DNA of 5,847 bases from the NCBI GenBank assembly GCA_009787745.1, contig WQST01000161.1:1-5847 (forward strand), read 5' to 3'. Under the pieces are notes generated by a model, which saw only the letters and a program-made list of their open reading frames with translations, was not told the DNA's origin and ran no database searches. Below are positions 1 through 5,097 of the stretch, piece by piece (within the stretch, counting starts at the first letter, position 1; each line of letters begins with the position of its first letter). This DNA is from Lachnospiraceae bacterium. GTDB lineage: Bacteria; Bacillota; Clostridia; Lachnospirales; Lachnospiraceae. The position numbers were made by a program, and so were the translations under genes.

Positions 1-1224
1 AATGCCTCTACGGATGGGTCTGCGGATGCGGTCAGAGAAAAATATGAAAATAAATTGACGATATTGGTCAATGAAGAAAATCTTGGTGGCGCCGGCGGCT
101 TTCATCGCGGTATGCAATATGCAGCGGAGCGGAAGCAGTACAAATATATATATTTATTGGACAATGATGTTGTAATTGATGAAAATGCGATTAGCGAACT
201 TTATCGATTTATGGAAACACATCCGCAAACAGGAGTGGGCGGTTCGCTGATACTGAGGATGGATCAGCCTGATTTAATTCAGGAATATGGCTCGATGGTT
301 GATGTGGAGAATTTAGGAATTAAGCCGCTTTATTTTGCTCAAAAAGCAAATATTGATTTACCGCAATATATTGAAAGTGATTGTGTACCTGCTTGTTCCG
401 CGATGTACCGCACAAGTGTGTTGGAAAAGAGCGGAATTATCGACAAAAATTTTTTTATTTACTGGGACGATATTGCTTTATGCTGGGAAATCCGAAATGC
501 GGGATATAAAGTTCATTCCGTTAAAAAATCAAAAGTATGGCATATGCTTGGATTCGGAGATCATTTAAGTACTTTTGGCAAATATTACGTTTTTCGGAAT
601 CAATCATACACGTTAATTAAATATTGCAGTGCTCAGGAATACGAGCGATTATGCGAAAATCTTGTTAAGCGGTTATTTCGGATGTTTGCCGTGAATCGAA
701 ATAATCCGGAAATCATCAGCACCTATTTTCATGCACTTGATGATGTAATTAATCATATTCGCGGCAAAGCGGATTCGTTTAAGATTCTGCCGATTCCGCC
801 TGTAAATGAAAAATTTACGAAAGTTTTTTCAGATCAGCAGAAAATTTTAATTATATGCAAGACCTTTGAATTCAATTTTGACCGTCTGATTAATAAAATA
901 AAAAGTGTGACAGACGCTTCGGTTTACATTGATAAAAATGGATATGAGGTGCCGATAGCGGAAGGTATTGAAGTTGTATCGGATTATGATCGGGAGCTAT
1001 ATGATACCGCCATTATCATCTGTAACCATGTTTTGGACGAAGAAAATTATGATCGGAAATTTTGCTATATTGACCGTCATATGAATCAAATCCTTGATAC
1101 TGATGATTTCGATTTTGTAGAAAATCTGGAAATGAATTATTCATTTTTTCATAGTGTATTTTATGGTTTTATAAAGAGCAAATGCGATGTTTTACGAGTG
1201 AATTTACGAAACGGCGGACAATGA
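1..1224 (+). CDS. Family 2 (GT-A) glycosyltransferase, GlfT2/rhamnosyltransferase-like, 5'-truncated by window edge
   Basis: The frame is open to the left edge, so the start lies outside the window; the TTG at 55 is internal, not a start. The first visible residues, NASTDGS, match the donor-binding 'DN-S-DGS' region of GT2 enzymes, so roughly 30-45 residues are missing. Next come NLGGAGGFHRGM (nt 79-114) and LLDNDV with the metal-binding D-N-D (codons at 160-168). The acceptor/catalytic region is FFIYWDD (nt 451-471), followed by a VWHML segment with the conserved His (nt 535-549). This order is typical of galactofuranosyl/rhamnosyl-type GT2 proteins that build cell-surface glycans from nucleotide sugars in the cytoplasm. 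About 125 residues after nt 832 form a separate C-terminal region of alternating predicted strands and helices that I do not recognise. No membrane segment is seen. The stop overlaps the next gene's ATG (ATGA), implying translational coupling. The donor sugar cannot be read from the sequence. Confidence 0.88.
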   Translation, partial: NASTDGSADAVREKYENKLTILVNEENLGGAGGFHRGMQYAAERKQYKYIYLLDNDVVIDENAISELYRFMETHPQTGVGGSLILRMDQPDLIQEYGSMVDVENLGIKPLYFAQKANIDLPQYIESDCVPACSAMYRTSVLEKSGIIDKNFFIYWDDIALCWEIRNAGYKVHSVKKSKVWHMLGFGDHLSTFGKYYVFRNQSYTLIKYCSAQEYERLCENLVKRLFRMFAVNRNNPEIISTYFHALDDVINHIRGKADSFKILPIPPVNEKFTKVFSDQQKILIICKTFEFNFDRLINKIKSVTDASVYIDKNGYEVPIAEGIEVVSDYDRELYDTAIIICNHVLDEENYDRKFCYIDRHMNQILDTDDFDFVENLEMNYSFFHSVFYGFIKSKCDVLRVNLRNGGQ

Positions 1225-2318
1225 AAGAGAAAACATATATTTTCGGAGCAAAAAGTATTGCCTTGGGTTCATATCGTGCATTATCTTTACTCGAACCAAG
1301 TATGGATATATGTGGATTTGTGGTGAGTTCGCGCCAAAACAATCCTGTTGTTTTGGCAGGATTATCAGTAGTGGAACTGGCTTCATTAAAGGCGGAATTT
1401 ACCCCGGCAGATCGGCAAAATGTAAGGATTTATATCGCGATTCCCGAGGATTTACATAATGAAATTATCATTTCATTAGTTGAAGCGGGATTTACGAATT
1501 ATATTTGTATTGATTCGATGTTGGAAATGAAATGGATGGCCGAGTTTTACCAAAAAATCGGAGACTACTATCCTTTGTTAAGGGATTTGAATGAAAGTCC
1601 ACATCAAGCTATTGAGCATCATTTTGAAATATGCATATCTTGCTTTTATCGCGACCGCCCGCTAATAAACGCTTATACTCCTAATGCCTGGGAGCATCGT
1701 ATTCAGGCCGGGAGTGCGCTCACAGATAAAAGGATTGCATCGATATGCGATGATAGCGGTAATAATATATCAGTGAAAAATAGGAATTATTGTGAGCTGA
1801 CTTCTATGTATTGGATGTGGAAAAATCGGCTTGAAGGAGATGTTGACGGAATTGACTATATAGGTCAATATCAATATCGCCGTATATTAGATGTTAATGC
1901 AGAGGATTTAAGCCGAATATATGCAAATGATATCGACGTTGTGTTACCTTTTCCGATGCTCCATGAGCCTGATATTAATGAACACCATCAAAGATATGTA
2001 AGTGAATCTGATTGGCAGGCAATGCTTTCCGCACTTAGCGAGTTGCAGCCTGATTATTATGCGGCAATGCCGGAAATATTCTCACGGCCATACTTCTACA
2101 ATTATAATTTGCTGATTGCCAAGAAAGATGTTTTACATAAATATTGTTCGTGGCTATTTCCGATTTTGGAACGAACAGAAAAATATAGCTCGCCGCGCGG
2201 ATGGGAACGAGCCGACCGTTACATTGGTTATCTGGGAGAAAATCTGCTGACTTTATATTTTCATTATCACAAGAATAATTACAAAATCGCTCATGCGGGG
2301 CGTATCATGTTAGTCTGA
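1221..2318 (+). CDS. DUF4422 putative glycosyltransferase with N-terminal Rossmann-like domain
   Basis: This 365-residue protein starts at ATG 1221, which overlaps the upstream stop (ATGA) and has a weak GGCGG ribosome site a few bases before it; the in-frame codon at 1182 lies inside the upstream gene and has no such support. Residues 1-105 look like a small nucleotide-binding fold: a strand-glycine start (YIFGAKSIALGS, residues 6-17), then a second strand (DICGFVVSS) and later IYIAIPED and NYICID strands. Residues from about 134 to the end match DUF4422, found in capsule and exopolysaccharide glycosyltransferases. The signatures are ELTSMYWMWKN (192-202), DYIGQYQYRR (212-221), YFYNYNLLIAKKDVL (291-305) and the R-x2-GYL-x-E segment (333-340). 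In the second motif the position usually occupied by His (HYRR) is Gln. It probably acts in the cytoplasm in the same glycan pathway as the upstream transferase. Family assignment is firm; activity and sugar are unknown. Confidence 0.85.
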   Translation: MKEKTYIFGAKSIALGSYRALSLLEPSMDICGFVVSSRQNNPVVLAGLSVVELASLKAEFTPADRQNVRIYIAIPEDLHNEIIISLVEAGFTNYICIDSMLEMKWMAEFYQKIGDYYPLLRDLNESPHQAIEHHFEICISCFYRDRPLINAYTPNAWEHRIQAGSALTDKRIASICDDSGNNISVKNRNYCELTSMYWMWKNRLEGDVDGIDYIGQYQYRRILDVNAEDLSRIYANDIDVVLPFPMLHEPDINEHHQRYVSESDWQAMLSALSELQPDYYAAMPEIFSRPYFYNYNLLIAKKDVLHKYCSWLFPILERTEKYSSPRGWERADRYIGYLGENLLTLYFHYHKNNYKIAHAGRIMLV

Positions 2319-2336
2319 TAGGGGGAAATCGGTGGT

Positions 2337-2365
2337 TTGCACACGATACGAGGGTATGCTATAAT
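2337..2365 (+). promoter_or_regulatory. Strong sigma-A promoter with extended -10
   Basis: The -35 box TTGCAC (2337-2342) and the perfect -10 box TATAAT (2360-2365) are separated by the ideal 17 bp. A TG one base upstream of the -10 (2357-2358) makes it an extended -10. Transcription should begin near 2371-2374. This gives the epimerase-cytidylyltransferase-dehydrogenase unit its own promoter, independent of read-through from the glycosyltransferase genes. It also rules against the GTG at 2373 as a start codon unless the message is leaderless. No operator-like inverted repeat is evident around it. Confidence 0.82.
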
Positions 2366-2385
2366 ATTTTAAGTGAGGTTTTCCG

Positions 2386-2439
2386 ATGTATACAAAGGAA
2401 GCTATAAGAGGTATGATGTGGAATATGAATTTGAATTGA
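2386..2439 (+). CDS. Possible 17-codon upstream ORF overlapping the epimerase start
   Basis: ATG 2386 opens a short frame (MYTKEAIRGMMWNMNLN) ending in TGA at 2437-2439. It has a GAGG motif at 2375-2378, seven bases upstream, but that motif sits almost at the predicted 5' end of the transcript, which weakens it. The frame overlaps the start of the epimerase gene, and its TGA overlaps an in-frame ATG of that gene (TGATG at 2437-2441). It could be a leader that couples or tunes translation, or a chance ORF. No family is recognised. Confidence 0.2.
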   Translation: MYTKEAIRGMMWNMNLN

Positions 2440-3089
2440 TGGCGTCAATGATGTGTGCCAATTATGGAAATCTGGAAAAAGAAGTACGCGATTTAGAAGA
2501 AGGGGGCATTGATTCCTTCCATATTGATATTATGGACGGACGCTATGTCCCTAATTTTGCGATGTCCTTAAATGATATGTCATTCATTGCCGGCGCTACC
2601 AAGTTGCCCTTGGATGTCCACTTGATGATTGAACATCCTAATAATCGGATAGATTTATTTTTAGAATATTTGCGTCCCGGTGATACCATCTATATTCATC
2701 CCGAAGCCGAGTATCATCCGTCAACGACGCTGCAAAAGATTATTAATGCAGGTGTAATTCCCGGTATTGCGATTAATCCCGGGACTAGTGTGGAGACAGT
2801 CATGGAAATGCTTAGAGTTGTGGAAAAAGTTTTGGTTATGTCCGTTAATCCGGGTAATGCGGGGCAAATGTTTCTTCCTTATGTTAGCAAAAAATTCCCG
2901 AAGTTACTTGCTTTAAAAGAAGAAATGGAATTTGAAATATTCTGGGACGGAGCATGCAGCGCAAAAAAAATAATTGAGTTTGCTCCGCAAGGGGTAAAGG
3001 GGTTTGTCGTCGGAACAACCCTGCTATTCGGAAAAAAGACTCCATATAAAACAACACTTAAAAGAATAAGAAATCTGCAATTTAGTTGA
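2418..3089 (+). CDS. Ribulose-phosphate 3-epimerase family protein (rpe-like), pathway paralogue
   Basis: This enzyme probably interconverts D-ribulose 5-phosphate and D-xylulose 5-phosphate in a TIM barrel. I chose GTG 2418 (223 aa) because AGAGG lies six bases upstream and the promoter would start transcription at about 2372, leaving no leader for the GTG at 2373. With this start the family's metal and catalytic residues fall at almost the numbers known for RPE: His35 and Asp37 in HIDIMDG, His68 in DVHLM, and Asp177 in WDGACS. Also visible are the first strand ELMASMMCANYG, the MSVNPG loop (141-146) and the phosphate-binding VVGTT near the C-terminus (197-201). The usual VDGG is replaced by WDGA and the early SAD by CAN, so it is a divergent branch rather than the canonical pentose-phosphate enzyme. 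It is first in a three-gene unit, 26 bp ahead of a cytidylyltransferase, which points to supplying a ketopentose phosphate for CDP-polyol synthesis. Other ketose-phosphate substrates remain possible. Confidence 0.9.
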   Translation: MEYEFELMASMMCANYGNLEKEVRDLEEGGIDSFHIDIMDGRYVPNFAMSLNDMSFIAGATKLPLDVHLMIEHPNNRIDLFLEYLRPGDTIYIHPEAEYHPSTTLQKIINAGVIPGIAINPGTSVETVMEMLRVVEKVLVMSVNPGNAGQMFLPYVSKKFPKLLALKEEMEFEIFWDGACSAKKIIEFAPQGVKGFVVGTTLLFGKKTPYKTTLKRIRNLQFS

Positions 3090-3115
3090 TTTTTGTTGCA
3101 GTAGGGAAGACTTAT

Positions 3116-3838
3116 ATGACAATTGCGTTGCTTTTATCCGGTGGTATCGGCACTCGTATTCATGCGGATAAACCGAAACAATATATAACTGTAAATGGTC
3201 AAATGCTTATCACTTATAGCTTATTGACAATATTAGGTCATGAAGGAATTGATGCTGTTCAAATTATCGCTTCGAGTGAATGGCATTCTAACATCACAAA
3301 CGATTTACCCCAACAAGAAAAGCTAAAAGATAAAATGCGCGGGTTTTCACAGCCCGGCGAAAATCGTCAGCAATCCATTTTAAATGGTCTTACTGATATT
3401 TTGCGATATGCCAAACCTGATGATTTGGTTTTTATCCACGACGCGGCAAGACCTCTCCTTTCGGTTAATATGATTTCCGATTGCTTACATGCAATCGGCG
3501 GATATGATGGCGTGATGCCTGTTTTGCCGATGAAAGATACGGTTTATTTAAGTGAAAACGGCAACGAGATTTCAAAACTATGCGACAGGAAATGTATCTT
3601 TGCCGGGCAAGCGCCGGAGTTATTTCGTCTTGGACGATATTATGAAGCTAATCTGCTATTGTTGCCGAACCGGATAAAATTAATCAATGGTTCCGGCGAA
3701 CCGGCAGTGTTGGCAGGTATGAAAATCGCAATGATTCCGGGTGATGAACGGAATTTTAAAGTGACGACGGCCGTCGACTTAGAGCGCTTTCATGAAATGA
3801 CAGCCGGAAAACGGTTTGAAAGGACGCAATGTACATGA
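3116..3838 (+). CDS. IspD/TarI-family cytidylyltransferase, probably for a polyol phosphate
   Basis: The predicted reaction is CTP plus an alditol phosphate giving CDP-alditol and pyrophosphate, in the cytoplasm. ATG 3116 is chosen because AGGGA (3103-3107) lies eight bases upstream and the nucleotide-binding strand IALLLSGG then starts at residue 3; this gives 240 aa, normal for the family. Motifs in order are the CTP loop SGGIGTR (8-14, with Arg14), PKQY (20-23, with Lys21), a GENRQQSILNGL segment (81-92), the HDAARP loop (108-113, metal-binding Asp109), GQAPELF (164-170) and FKVTT (214-218, with Lys215) before an acidic DL. The GQxP segment resembles TarI (GQTPQ) as much as IspD. The sugar-pathway neighbours favour a polyol-phosphate role over methylerythritol phosphate. 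Its last codons overlap the next gene by ATGA, so the two are coupled. Automatic annotation may well call it ispD, which I think would mislead here. Confidence 0.87.
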   Translation: MTIALLLSGGIGTRIHADKPKQYITVNGQMLITYSLLTILGHEGIDAVQIIASSEWHSNITNDLPQQEKLKDKMRGFSQPGENRQQSILNGLTDILRYAKPDDLVFIHDAARPLLSVNMISDCLHAIGGYDGVMPVLPMKDTVYLSENGNEISKLCDRKCIFAGQAPELFRLGRYYEANLLLLPNRIKLINGSGEPAVLAGMKIAMIPGDERNFKVTTAVDLERFHEMTAGKRFERTQCT

Positions 3839-4893
3839 GTAAGAAAATGCAAGCTTATGTATTACAGAATATTGGCGATTTTAGCCTAAAGTCGGTTATT
3901 AAACCGAGTTTGCGGGCAAATGAAGTCTTGGTTAATGTAAAGGCAAGCGGTATTTGCGGTTCTGATATTAATCGGATTTATAAGACGGGTGCTTATACAC
4001 ATCCATTAATACCGGGACATGAGTTTGCCGGTATTGTCGAGGCAGTTTCGGAAACAGCAGATCAAAGTTGGGTAGGAAAGCGAGTTGGTATCTTTCCTTT
4101 GATACCTTGCAGGAAATGTAAAGAATGCCAAAATAATCATTTTGAAATGTGTAATGCTTATAGCTATCTTGGCTCTCGCTGTAACGGCGGCTATGCCGAA
4201 TATGTCGCTGTGCCGGAAGCAAATTTAATCGAAATTGCGCCGCAAGTATCATTTAAAGAGGCGGCAATGCTCGAACCGTTAGCGGTAGCAATCCATGCTT
4301 TACGCGGATATGATCTTTTAAAGCCATTAGCGGATCGTGAAAAAAAAATCATGGTTTGCGGTCTTGGCACGATTGGCTTGATGATTGTGAAGATATTATC
4401 AGTCTTTGGTTATCAGCGGATTTTGGCGATTGGGAATAAAGATATTCAAAGGAATAAGGCAGATGAAATTTGCAATGTAACGTATATCGATTTAAGAGAG
4501 AATACGGATTGGTTTTCTGAATCAAGTGTACAGGGCGTCGATTTTTTCTTTGAATGTGTCGGTAAGAATGAGACTTTAGATCAGGCCCTGTTTTTGGCGG
4601 CGCCTTTGGGGAAGGTTATGTTGGTGGGAAATCCCCACACAGATATGAATTTGGTCCGTAATTCATATTGGCAAATTTTGCGAAAGCAAATGACTCTCAA
4701 AGGCACATGGAATTCATCTTTTATCCATGACGAGGAAGATGACTGGCATTTGGCGCTTAAATTATTAGGAGAAAAAAAGATATCCGTCAGTGATTTGATT
4801 TCACACGAATTTTCGCCGGCTGATTTAATAAAAGGTTTTGAAATTATGCATGAACGGAGGTGTGATTATATTAAAATCATGGGGATTTATTGA
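3835..4893 (+). CDS. Zinc-dependent MDR dehydrogenase, GatD-like polyol-phosphate dehydrogenase/reductase
   Basis: Predicted to reduce a ketose phosphate to an alditol phosphate (or the reverse) with a nicotinamide cofactor. The protein is 352 aa. The catalytic zinc ligands are visible: Cys41 (GICGSD), His62-Glu63 (PGHEF) and Glu147 (EPLAV). The structural zinc loop has all four cysteines, Cys92, 95, 98 and 106. The Rossmann motif GLGTIG is at 176-181. SGICGSDINRIYKTGA, the PLIPC segment and LGSRCNGGYAEY resemble E. coli GatD (galactitol-1-phosphate dehydrogenase) closely. The end of the second Rossmann strand reads AIGNKD instead of the usual acidic residue, which may favour NADP(H). ATG 3835 forms an ATGA overlap with the upstream stop and sits 10 bases after AGGA (3821-3824); ATG 3829, two codons earlier, is an alternative but only four bases from that site. 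The context suggests reduction of ribulose or xylulose 5-phosphate before CDP activation, the job TarJ does elsewhere. Confidence 0.88.
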   Translation: MSKKMQAYVLQNIGDFSLKSVIKPSLRANEVLVNVKASGICGSDINRIYKTGAYTHPLIPGHEFAGIVEAVSETADQSWVGKRVGIFPLIPCRKCKECQNNHFEMCNAYSYLGSRCNGGYAEYVAVPEANLIEIAPQVSFKEAAMLEPLAVAIHALRGYDLLKPLADREKKIMVCGLGTIGLMIVKILSVFGYQRILAIGNKDIQRNKADEICNVTYIDLRENTDWFSESSVQGVDFFFECVGKNETLDQALFLAAPLGKVMLVGNPHTDMNLVRNSYWQILRKQMTLKGTWNSSFIHDEEDDWHLALKLLGEKKISVSDLISHEFSPADLIKGFEIMHERRCDYIKIMGIY

Positions 4894-4957
4894 TAAGGTT
4901 TTAATAACCGCAAAAACCGAAGGTTGAATTTAAATAAAAAATCCGGTAAAATTAAAC

Positions 4958-4986
4958 TTGTGCTTTTTTGTTGCATATTTTACTAT
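4958..4986 (+). promoter_or_regulatory. Possible secA promoter (weak match)
   Basis: TTGTGC (4958-4963) and TACTAT (4981-4986) are spaced by 17 bp in an AT-rich stretch. They match consensus at three of six and four of six positions. TATAAA at 4986-4991 is a better -10 but has no -35 at a good distance. A transcript from here would have a leader of roughly 70 bases carrying the hairpin and short ORF. This is a position-based guess. Confidence 0.3.
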
Positions 4987-5011
4987 ATAAATTACCCCTG
5001 TGTAGACCAAT

Positions 5012-5018
5012 TAAGGAG
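5012..5018 (+). promoter_or_regulatory. Strong Shine-Dalgarno site not belonging to secA
   Basis: TTAAGGAG is a near-perfect anti-16S match, stronger than secA's own GGAG at 5052-5055. It lies 44 bases ahead of the secA ATG, too far to serve it, and is followed after four bases (5019-5022) by ATG 5023. It therefore implies a second translation start in the leader. Confidence 0.5.
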
Positions 5019-5022
5019 AGAA

Positions 5023-5097
5023 ATGCCGTCTGCGGGCGGCAACTTTAGAACGGAGTTAATGAATGAAAGTTTTCCAAAAGGTTTTTGGCACCCATAG
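5023..5097 (+). CDS. Possible 24-codon leader ORF overlapping the secA start
   Basis: ATG 5023 follows a strong ribosome site and opens the frame MPSAGGNFRTEL, then MNESFPKGFWHP, ending at TAG 5095-5097, 35 bases inside secA in a different frame. Ribosomes on it would cross the secA ribosome site (5052-5055) and start codon, so it could influence secA translation. No homology is recognised, and it has no signal-peptide character, so it is not a SecM look-alike by sequence. It may be spurious. Confidence 0.28.
   Translation: MPSAGGNFRTELMNESFPKGFWHP
5025..5040 (+). promoter_or_regulatory. GC-rich leader hairpin with UNCG-type tetraloop
   Basis: Bases 5025-5030 (GCCGTC) pair with 5035-5040 (GGCGGC), including one G-U pair, around the loop TGCG. 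As RNA this is C(UGCG)G, an unusually stable UNCG-class tetraloop. No T-tract follows, so it is not an intrinsic terminator. It starts at the G of the short ORF's ATG and lies between the two ribosome sites, so it could affect translation or RNA stability in the secA leader. Confidence 0.55.

Larger units (their letters stand above)
4894..5062 (+). other. Intergenic region between the polyol operon and secA
   Basis: This 169-bp gap is very AT-rich in its first 100 bases. Two GGTT and two AACC tetramers (4897-4925) could form small alternative hairpins, but no T-tract follows them, so I cannot call a terminator for the upstream operon. The T6 run at 4964-4969 has no stem in front of it. The second half holds a strong ribosome site, a GC-rich hairpin and the secA ribosome site, each described separately. 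Confidence 0.6.

Noticed and set aside
335..568. 77-codon open frame on the + strand inside the glycosyltransferase
   Set aside because: It lies fully within a well-supported GT2 coding region in another frame, has no ribosome site and no recognisable motif.
1204..1386. 60-codon open frame on the - strand
   Set aside because: It is antisense to the DUF4422 gene start, composed of low-information sequence, with no motif or promoter.
2373..2417. Longer epimerase N-terminus from GTG 2373
   Set aside because: The start would coincide with the predicted transcript 5' end and has no ribosome site; the shorter form matches RPE numbering of His35 and Asp37.
3086..3115. TTG 3086 as the cytidylyltransferase start
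   Set aside because: It overlaps the epimerase stop, has no good ribosome site, and adds ten residues before the conserved first strand; ATG 3116 has AGGGA at proper spacing.
3968..4252. 94-codon open frame on the - strand
   Set aside because: It is antisense to the zinc-binding half of the dehydrogenase, whose frame has every family motif; the antisense frame shows no family features.
4897..4969. Intrinsic terminator after the dehydrogenase gene
   Set aside because: Only short AT-rich GGTT/AACC stems are possible and no T-tract follows them; the T6 run at 4964 lacks a stem. Termination here is unproven.
5025..5048. GC hairpin as a terminator or attenuator stem
   Set aside because: The stem is stable, but the sequence after it (AACTTTAG) is not a T-tract, so intrinsic termination is unlikely; kept only as a possible translational or stability element.
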